64,000 nt of DNA from Pseudomonadota bacterium (GTDB lineage Bacteria; Pseudomonadota; Gammaproteobacteria; Burkholderiales; Burkholderiaceae_B). Made by a program: the position numbers and the translations under genes. Below are positions 28,811-40,680 of this stretch, one piece after another. Within the stretch, counting starts at the first letter, position 1. Every line of letters begins with the position of its first letter. The notes under the pieces were generated by a model, which made no database searches, had not been told where the DNA came from, and was given only the letters and a program-made list of their open reading frames with translations. The stretch covers positions 1-64,000 of the forward strand of contig JAFACG010000024.1 of NCBI GenBank assembly GCA_023425645.1, read 5' to 3'.

Positions 28811-29760
28811 GCTTGCTTCTCCAGCATGTCGAGAACGGCCCGGCACTCCGGCGGCAGCGGCGCCTCCAGCACCAGCGGCTGCCCGGTGACGGGATGATCG
28901 AACTCCAGGCGGCCCGAATGCAGGAACATGCGCTTGAAGCCCTGGCGGGCGAATTGCTCGCGCAGGGCGTCGTCGCCATACTTCTCGTCGCCGATGATGG
29001 GGAACCCCGAATGGGCCAGATGCACCCGGATCTGGTGCGTGCGCCCGGTTTTCAGTTCCGCCTGCAGCAGGCTGAATCGGCCGAAACGGCGCTGCAGGGT
29101 GATGATGGTGTGGGCCGGCTTGCCTGCCTCGTCCACCCGCACCCGACGCTCGCCGTTGGCGGTCAGCCAGCGCAGCAGCGGAAAGCGGATGTGCTGGCGA
29201 TCGTTCACCCAGTCGCCCTGCACCAGGGCCAGGTAGAACTTGCGCGCCCGGATCTCGCGGAACATGTCGTGCAGTCCGACCAGCGCGGCGCGGCGCTTGG
29301 CGATGATCAGCAGGCCGGAGGTCTCGCGGTCCAGGCGGTGCGCCAGCTCCAGGAAACGTTCCTGCGGGCGCGCGGCGCGCAGTTGCTCGATGACGCCAAA
29401 GGATACGCCGCTGCCGCCGTGCACGGCCACGCCGGCCGGCTTGTCGATGACCATCAGGTGCTCGTCCTCGAAGACCACCGGAAACACCGCGGGCGGCGCC
29501 CGGCGAGGCTCGTCGCGCTCGGGCAGGCGCAGCGGCGGCACGCGCACCAGATCGCCGTCCTCCAGGCGGTAGTCGCTGCTGATGCGGCCCTTGTTGACCC
29601 GCACCTCGCCGCCGCGAATGGCTTTGTAGATGTGGCTTTTGGGCACCCCTTTGCACTCACGCAGCAGGAAGTTGTCGATGCGCTGACCCGCCCGGCTTTC
29701 GTCGATGCGTATCATCCGCACCTGGGGGGATGGTCTTTGTGAATCGTGAGGTTTGCACAT
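28807..29760 (-). CDS. rluC: 23S rRNA pseudouridine synthase RluC
   Basis: Makes pseudouridines 955, 2504 and 2580 in 23S rRNA. The protein has an N-terminal S4 domain (GQRIDNFLLRECKGVPKSHIYKAIRGG), the catalytic Asp in HRLDRETSGL, and the family motifs VHGGSGVSFGVIEQLRA and TGRTHQIRVH. I start at the ATG at 29760 (317 residues); 29775 would put the codon inside the rne -10 element and 29715 has a better Shine-Dalgarno, so the start is uncertain. Divergent from rne, as in E. coli. Confidence 0.94.
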   Translation of the reverse strand: MCKPHDSQRPSPQVRMIRIDESRAGQRIDNFLLRECKGVPKSHIYKAIRGGEVRVNKGRISSDYRLEDGDLVRVPPLRLPERDEPRRAPPAVFPVVFEDEHLMVIDKPAGVAVHGGSGVSFGVIEQLRAARPQERFLELAHRLDRETSGLLIIAKRRAALVGLHDMFREIRARKFYLALVQGDWVNDRQHIRFPLLRWLTANGERRVRVDEAGKPAHTIITLQRRFGRFSLLQAELKTGRTHQIRVHLAHSGFPIIGDEKYGDDALREQFARQGFKRMFLHSGRLEFDHPVTGQPLVLEAPLPPECRAVLDMLEKQA

Positions 29761-29780
29761 AACAAAAAGGGGCATATAAT
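29753..29780 (+). promoter_or_regulatory. Sigma-70 promoter of rne
   Basis: TTGCAC (29753-29758) and a perfect TATAAT (29775-29780) are 16 bases apart, predicting a start near 29787. It overlaps the 5' end of rluC on the other strand. Confidence 0.8.
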
Positions 29781-29786
29781 CGCTTC

Positions 29787-30259
29787 AGCCCAAGGGAGCT
29801 GAGACTAGGTCCGGCGTAGAGATGCAAAGGGTGCGTCTCCGTTGGATGGACAAGGTCTTATAATTGTATCCTTGAGTTCCAGCTTCCGGGTCACAAGGTC
29901 GCCGGGGTGAGCCCGAAATATAGAAAGTCGAGTCGCGATACGCCCGCTTTCCAGTAGATGCTTCCCTCCCGCGTGCGGCGCTGAATTCCTGCACAGATTG
30001 TCCCGCTCTTTTGCACCAGGCGCGTCATCAACGCGACTGCCGTTCCCAGCAACTTTGTATCCGTCAACCACACACGTGAACCTGACCCCCCTGCTGACTG
30101 AACTTCGCACTTCCGTGCGATTCGTGCCTCCCAGACTATAAGCCGGCAGGCCGTATACGCCCGCCTGCCCCGTACTGCTGCAGCAATTGCGCTACACACC
30201 GAGTGACCCGAGGTCGTGCGCCGATAAACGGTGCGCCATGACAACGGAGATCCTCACTC
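29787..30259 (+). promoter_or_regulatory. Long 5' leader of rne
   Basis: About 470 bases without a credible gene separate the predicted start from rne. GAGATGCA/TGCGTCTC (29818-29838) forms a hairpin near the 5' end, other short stems follow, and a second TATAAT (29859-29864) lacks a -35. In E. coli RNase E controls its own mRNA through a leader of similar size; the same is inferred here. The rne Shine-Dalgarno ACGGAG lies 10 bases before the ATG. Small frames in both directions in this stretch show no protein-like character. Confidence 0.55.
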
Positions 30260-33200
30260 ATGAAACGCATGTTGTTCAATGCGACGCATCAAGAAGAATT
30301 ACGCGTCGCCATTGTCGACGGTCAGAAACTCATTGACCTCGACATCGAAACAGCCGGGCGCGAACAGCGCAAAGGCAATATCTACAAAGGGGTCATCACC
30401 CGCATCGAGCCCGGCCTGGAAGCCTGCTTCGTCAGCTACGGCGAAGAGCGTCACGGCTTTCTGCCCTTCAAGGAAGTGGCCCGCAGCTACTTCAAGGAAG
30501 GCGTGGACGTGCGCACCGCCCGCATCCAGGACGCCCTGACCGAAGGCCAGGAGCTGATCATCCAGGTCGAGAAGGAAGAACGCGGCAACAAGGGCGCCGC
30601 CCTGACCACCTTCATCTCGCTCGCCGGCCGCTACCTGGTGCTGATGCCCAACAATCCCCGCGGGGGCGGGGTTTCGCGTCGCGTCGAAGGCGAGGACCGC
30701 CAGGAACTGCGCGAAGCCATGGACCAGCTGGACATCCCCCAGGGCATGAGCATCATCGCGCGCACGGCCGGCATCGGCCGCAGCGTCGAAGAACTGCAAT
30801 GGGACCTGAACTACCTGCTGCAGCTGTGGACCGCCATCGACGGCGCCGCCCGCGACAATTCCGCGCCCATCCTGATCTACCTGGAATCCAGCCTGGTCAT
30901 CCGCGCGATCCGCGACTACTTCTCGCCCGAGATCGGCGAGATCCTGATCGATACCGATGAAATCCACGAGCAGGCCGCCGCCTTCATGAGCGTGGTCATG
31001 CCGGACAATCTGCATCGGGTCAAGATGTACCGCGACGACATCCCCCTGTTCTCGCGCTTCCAGATCGAGCACCAGATCGAGACCGCCTATTCGCGCACCG
31101 TGCAGCTGCCTTCGGGCGGCGCCGTGGTCATCGACCACACCGAGGCGCTGGTGGCCATCGACGTGAACTCGGCCCGCTCCACCCGCGGCGCCGACATCGA
31201 GGAAACCGCCCTGCGCACCAACCTGGAAGCCGCCGACGAAGTGGCCCGCCAGCTGCGCCTGCGCGACCTGGGCGGCCTGATCGTCATCGACTTCATCGAC
31301 ATGGAAGACAGCAAGAATCAGCGCGCCGTGGAACAGCGCCTGCGCGATGCCTTGCACTTTGACCGCGCCCGCGTGCAGATGGGCAAGATCTCGCGTTTCG
31401 GCCTGATGGAACTGTCCCGCCAGCGCCTGCGTCCCGCCCTGAACGAAGGCTCGCACGTCACCTGCCCGCGCTGCACCGGCACCGGCGTCATCCGCGATGC
31501 CGAGTCCAGCGCCCTGCACGTGCTGCGCCTGCTGCAGGAAGAAGCCATGAAGGAAGGCACGGCGGCCCTGCATGCGCAGGTGCCCGTGGACGTGGCCACC
31601 TTCCTGCTGAACGAAAAGCGCAGCGACATCACCAAGATCGAGTCGCGCCTGAACATCGCCCTGGTCCTGATTCCCAACAAGAATCTGGAAACGCCGCACC
31701 ACGTCATCGAGCGCCTGCGCCACGACGACCCCCGCCTGGACGAACTGCGCAGCAGCTACGAGCTGGTGCAGCAGCCCGAACAGCAGGACAGCCTGGTGCC
31801 GCACCGCAGCCACGAGGTCAAGCCGCGCCCCGAAGCCCTGGTCAAGGGCATCACCCCGGCCCAGCCCGCCCCGATCAGCAAGCCCGCCCCTGCCGCCGCC
31901 GCTCCCGCGCCGGCCGCCGGTTCGCCCGGTCTGCTCAAGCGCCTGATCGGCTGGCTGACCGGCAGCCCTGCCGAGCCGGCCGCCGAAACCGCCAAGACGG
32001 AAACCGCCAAGACCGCTCCCGCACGCCGCCAGGGCCGCAACGGCCAGTCCAGCGGCAGCCGCAGCCAGGGCGAACGCACGCGCGGTCGCCGCCAGGGCAA
32101 CCGTCCCGAATCCGCCGCGGAAGACAAGCCCGCCGCTGACGCGGCCGCCAGCGGACGCGGCCGCCGCCGTTCCGCATCGGCCGCCTCCGAAGCCGTCCTG
32201 GAAACCCGCCAGAGCCCTCCAGCCGCGCCTGCCGCAACGGCTGCCGCCGAGGAAAGCGGCGCCGGCAGCAGCCGCGGCACGCGCAATCGCCGCGGCCGAG
32301 GCCGCCAGCGCCGTGAAGAAGGCAGCGTGGACACGCCCGAGCTGAACAAGGACCTCGCCGTCGAGGAACAGCAGGAACAGACGTCGGCTCCAGCCGTCGC
32401 CGCTGCTGCCGCCACGGCAGCCACGGTGGCCGGCATCGCCGCCGCCAGCCAGGCCGCTGACGCCCGCGCCGAAGCCGTCGAGGAAAGCGAAGCCGCCGAA
32501 ACCGAAAGCGAAGAAGCCGCGGACGCCGGCGTGCTGGATCCCGAACGCAAGCGCCGCCGCCGTCGCAGCCGTCGCGGCCGCCGCAGCCCGGACGCCGCCG
32601 CCGCGACTGAAAACGAAGACAGCACCGAAGAAGGCGCTGCCATCGCCTACGTGGCCCACGAAACCCCCGGCTTCAACCCCGCCGCCCTGGAAGACCAGGA
32701 CCAGGCAGGCGCCGCTTCCGGTGACGAGACGGCTCCCGCCGCCCAGGAACCAGCAGTGGCGGCCGCTCCTGTAGCCGTGGAGTCGCCCGTCGAACAGGAG
32801 CCCGCTCCTGCCGCCGAGCCCGAGCAGGACGCTCCTGTTTCGGAAGCTGAACCCGTTCCCGCCGAGGCAGCGCCTGCCGAACCGGTCCAGGAACAGCCCG
32901 CCGAACCCGTCCAGTCCCAGGAACCTGTTATGGCCCAGCCTGAAGCGCTCGCCCAGGAAGCCGCCGAAGAGCCCGTTCAGGAAGCTGCCGAACAGGTCGT
33001 CTCCGAGCAGGCCGAGCCCGCCGTCGCCCCGGCCGCTGAAGAACCAGCGCAGGAAGAAGCCACGGCTCAAGCCGAGCAGCCTGTCCAGGAAGAAGCGCCT
33101 CAGGAAGCGCCCAAGGCCTCCCCTGCCAAGGAAGTGACCGAGCAAGCTGTGGAAACGGTGCAGGAAGCGGCTCCCGCTGCCGCCCAGCCCCAGGTGAACG

Positions 33201-33391
33201 GCACTGCCGGTGCAGCTCAGCCCGCCGAGCTGAACGCCGTATTGGAAGCCGCCGGCATCGAACTGGTCGAAACCTCCCGTTCCGCGGTGCAGGATGACTA
33301 CCAGCCCGCTCCAGTGCGCATGGGCCGTCCGCGCAAGCGCGTGGTGCAGGCTGAAAGCAGCGAACCGTTGCAGCAAGTCGAAACGCACTAA
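30260..33391 (+). CDS. rne: Ribonuclease E
   Basis: Main endonuclease of mRNA decay and rRNA/tRNA processing, scaffold of the degradosome. The N-terminal catalytic half (about 510 residues) has the S1 domain (about 35-125), the metal-binding Asp301 (VAIDVNSAR) and Asp344 (VIDFIDME), and the zinc-link Cys402/Cys405 (CPRCTGTG). The remaining 530 residues are low complexity: Arg-rich patches (about 590-620, 635-640, 670-685, 765-780) that may bind RNA, then a long Ala/Pro/Glu stretch, and a short ordered end with [14 protein letters not shown]. The Shine-Dalgarno is ACGGAG. It is transcribed alone between a strong promoter and a strong terminator. Confidence 0.97.
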   Translation: MKRMLFNATHQEELRVAIVDGQKLIDLDIETAGREQRKGNIYKGVITRIEPGLEACFVSYGEERHGFLPFKEVARSYFKEGVDVRTARIQDALTEGQELIIQVEKEERGNKGAALTTFISLAGRYLVLMPNNPRGGGVSRRVEGEDRQELREAMDQLDIPQGMSIIARTAGIGRSVEELQWDLNYLLQLWTAIDGAARDNSAPILIYLESSLVIRAIRDYFSPEIGEILIDTDEIHEQAAAFMSVVMPDNLHRVKMYRDDIPLFSRFQIEHQIETAYSRTVQLPSGGAVVIDHTEALVAIDVNSARSTRGADIEETALRTNLEAADEVARQLRLRDLGGLIVIDFIDMEDSKNQRAVEQRLRDALHFDRARVQMGKISRFGLMELSRQRLRPALNEGSHVTCPRCTGTGVIRDAESSALHVLRLLQEEAMKEGTAALHAQVPVDVATFLLNEKRSDITKIESRLNIALVLIPNKNLETPHHVIERLRHDDPRLDELRSSYELVQQPEQQDSLVPHRSHEVKPRPEALVKGITPAQPAPISKPAPAAAAPAPAAGSPGLLKRLIGWLTGSPAEPAAETAKTETAKTAPARRQGRNGQSSGSRSQGERTRGRRQGNRPESAAEDKPAADAAASGRGRRRSASAASEAVLETRQSPPAAPAATAAAEESGAGSSRGTRNRRGRGRQRREEGSVDTPELNKDLAVEEQQEQTSAPAVAAAAATAATVAGIAAASQAADARAEAVEESEAAETESEEAADAGVLDPERKRRRRRSRRGRRSPDAAAATENEDSTEEGAAIAYVAHETPGFNPAALEDQDQAGAASGDETAPAAQEPAVAAAPVAVESPVEQEPAPAAEPEQDAPVSEAEPVPAEAAPAEPVQEQPAEPVQSQEPVMAQPEALAQEAAEEPVQEAAEQVVSEQAEPAVAPAAEEPAQEEATAQAEQPVQEEAPQEAPKASPAKEVTEQAVETVQEAAPAAAQPQVNGTAGAAQPAELNAVLEAAGIELVETSRSAVQDDYQPAPVRMGRPRKRVVQAESSEPLQQVETH

Positions 33392-33403
33392 GCGCCAGAC
33401 AGA

Positions 33404-33431
33404 AACGCCGCCCTTCGGGGCGGCGTTTTTT
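33404..33431 (+). terminator. Rho-independent terminator of rne
   Basis: AACGCCGCC and GGCGGCGTT form a 9-bp stem with a 6-base loop followed by a run of T to 33431, 13 bases after the rne stop. Confidence 0.9.
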
Positions 33432-33458
33432 CATGGGCGCACGAAAAATCGCAAGAAT

Positions 33459-33490
33459 AAAAAAAACGCCGCCTGATACACAGGCGGCGC
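33459..33490 (-). terminator. Rho-independent terminator of accD
   Basis: CGCCGCCTG/CAGGCGGCG (33467-33489) is a 9-bp stem with loop ATACA; on the minus strand eight T residues follow. It sits tail to tail with the rne terminator. Confidence 0.88.
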
Positions 33491-33521
33491 TCTTTCACGC
33501 CCTTGCGGGCCAGGCACGGGG

Positions 33522-34400
33522 TCAGGACTGACGGGAAACGGCCTCGGCGGGCTGGCGGGTCAGCAGGGCCAGCAGTTCGGCCAGCTCGCGCTGCATCTCG
33601 CGACGGTCCACCACCATGTCGATGGCGCCCTTCTCCAGCAGGAACTCGGCGCGCTGGAAGCCTTCGGGCAGCTTTTCGCGCACGGTCTGCTCGATCACGC
33701 GCGGGCCGGCGAAACCGATCAGGGCATTGGGCTCGGCAATGACCACATCACCCATGAAGGCGAAGCTGGCGGACACGCCGCCCATGGTCGGATCGGTCAG
33801 GATGCTGACGAAAGGCAGCCCGGCTTCGGCCAGTTCGGCCAGGATGGCCGTGGTCTTGGCCATCTGCATCAGCGAGAACAGGCTCTCCTGCATGCGCGCG
33901 CCGCCCGAGGCAGCCACGCACACGAAGGGACTACGATTGGCGATGGCTGCCTGCACGCCGCGCGTGAAACGCTCGCCCACCACCGATCCCATGGAGCCGC
34001 CCATGTATTCGAATTCAAAGCAGGCCACCACGGCGGGCACCGACAGGATCGTGCCGCTGACCACGACCATGGCTTCGGTCTCGCCGGTTTGCTTGGTGGC
34101 TTCCGCGACGCGCTCGGTGTACTTGCGAGAATCGCGGAACTTCAAGGGGTCCATGGGACGGGTGTTGGCACCGATCTCCACCTGGCCTTCGGCATCGAGC
34201 AGCGCCTTGATGCGCGCACGCGCACCGATGCGCATGTGATGGCTGCACTTGGGGCAGACATTCAGCGTGGCCTGCAGATCTTCCTTGTAGAGCACTGACT
34301 CGCACGATGGGCATTTCACCCACAGGCCTTCGGGCACGCGACGGCTGCTCTCGGGATTGCGGTTGATTCGTGGCGGCAGTATTTTCTCGATCCAGCTCAT
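33522..34400 (-). CDS. accD: Acetyl-CoA carboxylase carboxyltransferase, beta subunit
   Basis: Zinc-containing half of the carboxyltransferase that makes malonyl-CoA. The 292-residue protein has the Cys4 zinc ribbon (Cys30, 33, 49, 52) and the crotonase-like core ([36 protein letters not shown]). It lies downstream of trpA but is separated from it by a terminator, so it probably has its own promoter. folC, often next, is not here. Confidence 0.97.
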   Translation of the reverse strand: MSWIEKILPPRINRNPESSRRVPEGLWVKCPSCESVLYKEDLQATLNVCPKCSHHMRIGARARIKALLDAEGQVEIGANTRPMDPLKFRDSRKYTERVAEATKQTGETEAMVVVSGTILSVPAVVACFEFEYMGGSMGSVVGERFTRGVQAAIANRSPFVCVAASGGARMQESLFSLMQMAKTTAILAELAEAGLPFVSILTDPTMGGVSASFAFMGDVVIAEPNALIGFAGPRVIEQTVREKLPEGFQRAEFLLEKGAIDMVVDRREMQRELAELLALLTRQPAEAVSRQS

Positions 34401-34453
34401 TGTGAGATCCTGTGTTCGGTCAGCCGGCCCGTGGCCGCTGCCCTCTTATTCTG

Positions 34454-34485
34454 AAAAAAAGCGCCTGTTCACGCGGAACAGGCAC
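34454..34485 (-). terminator. Rho-independent terminator after trpA
   Basis: GCCTGTTC (34463-34470) pairs with GAACAGGC (34476-34483); on the minus strand seven T residues follow. It lies between trpA and accD. Confidence 0.85.
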
Positions 34486-34515
34486 ATGATTCTAAACGCT
34501 AAAAGCGCTTTTGGG

Positions 34516-35349
34516 CTAATTATCCAGCGCCTGGCGTATCTGTCCCAGCCACTGGCCCGCGGCCGCGATGGCGGCGGCGTCCACGTCCTTCTGGTCCTTG
34601 CCGGCATTGGCCTGCACGGCCTCTTCCATGGTCTCGATCAGCTTGGAGCCGATCACCACGGCGTCCGCGTTGCGCGAGATGGCCCTGGCGCTCTGGGCGT
34701 CGCGGATGCCAAAGCCCACGCCGACCGGAATCTTGACATGCTTGCGGATGCGCTGCAGGTGATGCTCGACATCAGCCACGTCGATCTGCCCCGAGCCGGT
34801 CACGCCCTTGAGCGATACGTAGTACACATAACCCTGGGCCAGGGCGGCCACCTTGGCGATGCGCTCGTCCGTGGACGTGGGCGAAAGCAGGAAGATGGTG
34901 TCCACGCCCTGTTCGGTGAGCAGCGCGGTGAATTCCTGGGATTCCTCCGGCGGATAATCCACCGTCAGCACGCCGTCCACGCCGGACTGCCCGGCCAGCC
35001 GAGCGAACTCGGCCTGACCGATGCACTCGATGGGATTGGCGTAGCCCATCAGCACCACGGGCGTTTCATCGTCCAGCTGACGGAACTGGCGCACGATGTC
35101 CAGCACCTTGCGCAGGCCCACGCCGCGACTGATGGCGCGCTCGGCGGCCCGCTGGATGACCGGACCGTCGGCGGTCGGGTCGGAGAACGGCACGCCCAGC
35201 TCGATCACGTCCGCGCCGGCCTGGCGCAGGGCATGCATCAGGGCGACGGTGGACGGCACGGAGGGGTCGCCGGCCGTGACATACGGTACAAGGGCGCAGC
35301 GCCCGTTCAAACGCTCAAACGCCGCTTTCAGGCGTACGTTACTCGACAT
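34516..35349 (-). CDS. trpA: Tryptophan synthase alpha subunit
   Basis: Cleaves indole-3-glycerol phosphate and channels indole to TrpB. The 277-residue TIM barrel has the catalytic Glu in [20 protein letters not shown] and Asp in VDYPPEE, with the phosphate-binding [10 protein letters not shown] and VVIGSKLIE loops. I use the ATG at 35349 ([11 protein letters not shown]); the frame extends further upstream only as trpB shadow. It is 17 bases after trpB. Confidence 0.97.
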   Translation of the reverse strand: MSSNVRLKAAFERLNGRCALVPYVTAGDPSVPSTVALMHALRQAGADVIELGVPFSDPTADGPVIQRAAERAISRGVGLRKVLDIVRQFRQLDDETPVVLMGYANPIECIGQAEFARLAGQSGVDGVLTVDYPPEESQEFTALLTEQGVDTIFLLSPTSTDERIAKVAALAQGYVYYVSLKGVTGSGQIDVADVEHHLQRIRKHVKIPVGVGFGIRDAQSARAISRNADAVVIGSKLIETMEEAVQANAGKDQKDVDAAAIAAAGQWLGQIRQALDN

Positions 35350-35366
35350 AATGGCTTCCCGATTGA

Positions 35367-36566
<1,200 letters not shown>

Positions 36567-36595
36567 AGCTAGCTCTCTTGGTTGACAAGAACAAT

Positions 36596-36614
36596 CGCGG
36601 GCACAGCGCCCGCG
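36596..36614 (-). terminator. Possible terminator after relA
   Basis: CGCGGGC and GCCCGCG (7 bp) with a 5-base loop; on the minus strand ATTGTTCTTG follows, a weak U-rich tail. It lies 28 bases downstream of the relA stop and within the trpB leader. Confidence 0.45.
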
Positions 36615-36641
36615 ACGTTCGGATTCCACGATTTTACCAGT

Positions 36642-38891
36642 TCAAGACGAGTAACGGCGGGCGCTCACGCCCGGCAGCTCGTTCAGGGCGGTCAAGGCCT
36701 TCTGGATCTGCTCGCCGTCGCGCACTTCGATGGTGAACACCATCTGGGTCAGCGAACGGCGGCTGTGGGTGTTGATGCCGGTGACGTTCAGACGCAGCCG
36801 CGCGAAGACTTCGGAGAGATCGCGCAGCAGGTTCGGATGCTCCTGGGCGTCGATGGCCAGGTCCACGGGATACAGGGAATCGCCGGTATTGCCCCAGTCC
36901 ACGCTGATGGCCCGCTCGGGATGGCGCAGGCTCAGCTCGTGATAGGACTTGCAATCGGCGCGGTGGATGGACACGCCCCGCCCCCGGGTCACGAAGCCGG
37001 CGATCAGGTCCGGCGGCGCGGGCCGGCAGCAACGGGCCAGCTGGGTCATGAGCGAATCCACCCCCACCACCAGGACCCCGCTCTTGCCCGTCTTGGCCAC
37101 GCTGTCGTTGGCGGCGTCGAACACTCGCCGCACGGGCTCTTCCTCCTGGGGGGCGCCGCGGAACAGCGCATCCACCTGGCGCAGGCTGAATTCGTCCTTG
37201 GCCACCGCCACGTACAGGTCGTCGGCCCGGGCAAAGCCCAGTTGCTGGGCCATCTGTTCCAGGTTCACGGCCGTGCGGCCCAGGCGCTGCAGCTCTTTCT
37301 CGACCATGGCCTGCCCCTGGGAGATGCGCTGCTGCAGTTCGATGGCATTGAACCAGGCCCGCACCTTGGAGCGCGAACGGGGACTGGCCAGGAAACCCAG
37401 CTGGGTGTTGAGCCAGTCGCGCGACGGTCCGCCCGACTTGGCGGCCACGATCTCCACCGTCTGGCCCGTGGCCAGTCGTGTGGACAAGGGCACCATCTGC
37501 CCATCCACTCGCGCACCCCGGCAGCGATGGCCCAGGTCCGTGTGCAGGTAGTAGGCGAAGTCCACCGGCGTGGCCCCCACCGGCAGCTCGATCACGCGCG
37601 CCTGCGGAGTCAGCACATAGATATGGTCCTCTTCCTGCGCCTTCAATGGACGCGGGGCGGCCGGCGCCTGCGCCGCGGCGGCGGGCTCGGCCGGCGCCGC
37701 ATTGGAGACGCCCGCGTCCCGGTCCCAGGCCAGCAGCTGGCGCATCCAGGCGATCTTGCGGTCGTCCTCGCCATCGGCGGCCACCTGGCCGCCCTGCGGG
37801 CCGGCTTCCTTGTAGCGCCAGTGCGCGGCCATCCCGAATTCCGCATACTGGTGCATTTCGCGGGTGCGGATCTGGATCTCGAAAGTGCGGCCCTGCGCGT
37901 CGGCCACCACGGTATGCAGGGACCGGTAGCCATTGGGCTTGGGACGCGAGATGTAGTCGTCGAACTCGGCCGGCACCGGCGTCCACAGCGAATGCACGAC
38001 GGCCAGCGTGTTGTAGCAGCTGCGCTCGTCCTCGACGATGACCCGCAAAGCGCGAAGGTCGAACAACTGGCCGAAGTCCAGGTGCTTGTTGCGCATCTTG
38101 TTCCAGATGCTGTAGATATGCTTGGGCCGACCCGACACTTCGGCGTCGATGTGCTCGCGCTTGAGCGCCGCCAGCAGTTGGTCGCGCACCTGAGCGATCA
38201 GGGTCTCGCGTTCGATGCGCTTGTCGTCCAGTTGGCGGGCGATGTCCTTGTAGACGTCCGGATTCAGGAAACGGAAGGCCAGGTCTTCCATTTCCCACTT
38301 GACCTGCCAGATGCCCAGCCGATTGGCCAGCGGCGTGTACAGTTCCAGGGTTTCGCGCGCGAAGACAATGGGGCACGGCGCCTTGGACTGACGGAACCAG
38401 CGCAGCGACTGCAGGCGCGAGGCCAGCCGCATCAGCACGATGCGCAGGTCGGCGGCCATGGCCAGCAGCATCTTGCGCTTCATCTCCTTCTGGTCCCCGG
38501 CGCCCGGCTGCTCCTTGGCCTGGCCGGTCAGCGAACCCAGCCGGTACAGGGCGCGCGAACCGCGCACCAGGGTCATGACTTCGGAGCCGAAGGCTTTCTG
38601 GACGGGATCCTGCTTGACGTCCCGATCCGGCGCAGGCATGACGGCCAGCAAGGCGCTGGCGCGCGTCTGGGCGTCGGCCCCCAGGCCGGCCAGGATCACC
38701 GCCACTTGCGCGCAATGCTGGTCCAGCGGCTCGCCCGTGCTGCCCGGCAGCTCGCGCAGAGCCGGCTCGGCCCACTCGGCCGCGCGCTGCAGGAGCTCGC
38801 GCCCCGGTTCGTCCAGCCCGGCGCCGGCCTGCGCCAGCCACTGCGGGCTGAAGGCCGATTCGGCAAGAGGGGGGGATACTGTCTGATTCAT
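36642..38891 (-). CDS. relA: (p)ppGpp synthetase RelA
   Basis: Ribosome-associated enzyme that makes (p)ppGpp when uncharged tRNA enters the A site. The 749 residues contain a hydrolase-like N-terminus without the HDxxED metal site, so it should be synthetase only. The synthetase domain covers about 230-370 (RALRVIVEDERSCYNTLAVV, FDDYISRPKPNGYRSLHT, ETQIRT-type EIQIRTREMHQYAEFG), TGS about 420-480, the conserved-Cys region about 618 (CCRPAPPD) and ACT about 670-749. SpoT is not in this window. Confidence 0.95.
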   Translation of the reverse strand: MNQTVSPPLAESAFSPQWLAQAGAGLDEPGRELLQRAAEWAEPALRELPGSTGEPLDQHCAQVAVILAGLGADAQTRASALLAVMPAPDRDVKQDPVQKAFGSEVMTLVRGSRALYRLGSLTGQAKEQPGAGDQKEMKRKMLLAMAADLRIVLMRLASRLQSLRWFRQSKAPCPIVFARETLELYTPLANRLGIWQVKWEMEDLAFRFLNPDVYKDIARQLDDKRIERETLIAQVRDQLLAALKREHIDAEVSGRPKHIYSIWNKMRNKHLDFGQLFDLRALRVIVEDERSCYNTLAVVHSLWTPVPAEFDDYISRPKPNGYRSLHTVVADAQGRTFEIQIRTREMHQYAEFGMAAHWRYKEAGPQGGQVAADGEDDRKIAWMRQLLAWDRDAGVSNAAPAEPAAAAQAPAAPRPLKAQEEDHIYVLTPQARVIELPVGATPVDFAYYLHTDLGHRCRGARVDGQMVPLSTRLATGQTVEIVAAKSGGPSRDWLNTQLGFLASPRSRSKVRAWFNAIELQQRISQGQAMVEKELQRLGRTAVNLEQMAQQLGFARADDLYVAVAKDEFSLRQVDALFRGAPQEEEPVRRVFDAANDSVAKTGKSGVLVVGVDSLMTQLARCCRPAPPDLIAGFVTRGRGVSIHRADCKSYHELSLRHPERAISVDWGNTGDSLYPVDLAIDAQEHPNLLRDLSEVFARLRLNVTGINTHSRRSLTQMVFTIEVRDGEQIQKALTALNELPGVSARRYSS

Positions 38892-38973
38892 GTCGTTTAC
38901 TTCGGTATGGCGGCCGTTCCGGCGGCGGCTCTCTATACTATAAGTCGTAGTCTATCACCGCGAGTATTAGCAT

Positions 38974-39501
38974 ATGAGCCTTATGCCTTCGCCCGAGCAT
39001 CGCCGCCTGCTGATCGTCTGGCATTCGCGCACCGGCGCCTCCCGCCAGCTGGCCGAGCAGGCCGGTGAAGGCGCGCGCCAGGTCCTGGAGGAACTGCAGG
39101 AGCGCGAACGCATCCAGGTCCGCCTGCTGGGCTGTGAACAGACTGGCGCCGAAGACCTGCTGCAGGCCCAGGCCTATCTGTTCTGCGCGCCCGAGAACCT
39201 GGGCAGCCTGAGCGGGGCCATGAAGGAATTCTTCGACCGACTCTACTATGCGGTGCTCGACCAGCTCAACGGCCGGCCCTACGGCGCCCTGATCAGCGCC
39301 GGCAGCGACGGCCGCGGAGCCCTGACCCAGCTGGAGCGCATCTGCACGGGCTGGCGACTGGAGGCGGCCTGGCCCGGCCGCATCTTCAACTTCCAGGCGC
39401 AAACGCCCGAGGCCATTCTCGCCCCCAAGCACCTGAGCACGGAACAGAGGCAGGAGGCGCGGCAAGCCGGCGCCCACCTGGCCGCCCTGCTCTGCCTGTA
39501 A
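38974..39501 (+). CDS. Flavodoxin-like NAD(P)H-dependent reductase
   Basis: A 175-residue protein with a flavodoxin fold: the phosphate-binding loop IVWHSRTGASRQLAEQ, PENLGSLSGAMKEFFDRLYY and a C-terminal helix. These features match the flavodoxin_2/FMN-reductase families that carry FMN. Partner and substrate are unknown. It is divergent from relA (82-base gap) and converges on pncB with only 3 bases between stops. Confidence 0.78.
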   Translation: MSLMPSPEHRRLLIVWHSRTGASRQLAEQAGEGARQVLEELQERERIQVRLLGCEQTGAEDLLQAQAYLFCAPENLGSLSGAMKEFFDRLYYAVLDQLNGRPYGALISAGSDGRGALTQLERICTGWRLEAAWPGRIFNFQAQTPEAILAPKHLSTEQRQEARQAGAHLAALLCL

Positions 39502-39504
39502 TGA

Positions 39505-40680
39505 TCAAGCCGGCGGCAGCTGGAAGACCTGGCGCAGATACGCCAGGTAGGCCGGATCGTCGCACATGGTCTTTTCCGGCGCGTCCGAGACCTTGGCCAC
39601 GGGCTGACCGTTGCAGCGAACCATCTTCATGACGATCTGCAGCGGTTCATGACCCAGGTCATTGGTCAGGTTGGTGCCTATGCCGAACGACACCTTGCAG
39701 CGGCCGGCAAAACGCTGCGCCAGCTCGATGGCCTTGGGGATGGTCAGCCCGTCGGAGAACACCAGCGTCTTGGTGCGCGGATCGGTCCGGTTGGCGATGT
39801 AATGGGCCAGCAGTCGTTCTCCCCAGATGAAGGGGTCGCCCGAATCGTGCCGCGCACCGTCGAACAGTTTGCAGAAGTACATGTCGAAGTCGCGCAGGAA
39901 GGCATCCATGCCGTAGACGTCCGACAGGGCAATGCCCAGGTCGCCCCGGTATTCCTTGGCCCAGACCTCCAGCGCGAAGATCTGCGAATCGCGCAGACGC
40001 GGCCCCAGGGCCTGGCAGGCCTGCAGGTATTCATGACCCATGGTGCCCAAGGGGGTGACGCCATGCTTCATGGCCAGCCAGACATTGCTGGTGCCGGCGA
40101 AATGCGGCTGCATCTGCTGGATCATGGTGGTGACCACCTCCTCGTGCCACTTCTTGGAGAAGCGGCGGCGCGTGCCGTAGTCGGCCACCCGGAAATCGGC
40201 CAGAGCCGGATCGTCCACCACCAGGCGCATCTTGGACTGCAGCCGCTCGCGCCCCTCCTCCCAGGGAGGATTGGGGCGTTCGTTGCGGAAATACACTTCG
40301 TTCACGATGGCCAGCACCGGTATCTCGAACAGGATGGTGTGCAGCCAGGGACCCTTGACCAGGATCTCGATCTCGCCGGGCGCGGCGCCCGCCTCCACGC
40401 TGATGCAGCGCTCGGGCAGATGGAACAGTCCCAGAAAGTCGACGAAGTCGCTCTTGATGAAGCGCAGTGAGCCAAGATAGGCCAGCTCCTCGTCCGAGAA
40501 GCGCAGCTGGCACAGGCTGTGGATCTCTGCGCGGATCTCGTCCAGATACTGGCTCAGGTTGATGTTGGGGGTCCGGCATTTGTAGCGGTACTCCACCTGC
40601 GCCGCCGGGAAATGATGCAGCACGACCTGCATCATGGAAAATTTATAAAGGTCCGTATCGAGAAGAGAAGTGATGATCAT
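39505..40680 (-). CDS. pncB: Nicotinate phosphoribosyltransferase
   Basis: Makes nicotinate mononucleotide from nicotinate, PRPP and ATP in NAD salvage. The 391-residue protein starts [20 protein letters not shown], a typical PncB N-terminus, and has [15 protein letters not shown] (phosphorylated His region), [23 protein letters not shown] and [14 protein letters not shown] second ATG at 40689 is possible; the frame further upstream has no similarity. Confidence 0.96.
   Translation of the reverse strand: MIITSLLDTDLYKFSMMQVVLHHFPAAQVEYRYKCRTPNINLSQYLDEIRAEIHSLCQLRFSDEELAYLGSLRFIKSDFVDFLGLFHLPERCISVEAGAAPGEIEILVKGPWLHTILFEIPVLAIVNEVYFRNERPNPPWEEGRERLQSKMRLVVDDPALADFRVADYGTRRRFSKKWHEEVVTTMIQQMQPHFAGTSNVWLAMKHGVTPLGTMGHEYLQACQALGPRLRDSQIFALEVWAKEYRGDLGIALSDVYGMDAFLRDFDMYFCKLFDGARHDSGDPFIWGERLLAHYIANRTDPRTKTLVFSDGLTIPKAIELAQRFAGRCKVSFGIGTNLTNDLGHEPLQIVMKMVRCNGQPVAKVSDAPEKTMCDDPAYLAYLRQVFQLPPA

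Noticed and set aside
29859..29864. Second TATAAT in the rne leader as a promoter
   Set aside because: No -35 at a usable distance; the TATAAT at 29775 has one.
29785..30244. Minus-strand small frames in the rne leader
   Set aside because: They have no family resemblance, no ribosome sites and run through the promoter.
30299..33388. 1029-codon open frame antisense to rne
   Set aside because: High GC and biased codons of rne keep the opposite frame open; the translation is Gly/Ala/His-rich low complexity with no family motif.
36582..39068. 828-codon plus-strand frame opposite relA
   Set aside because: Shadow of relA codon bias; relA itself has all expected domains.
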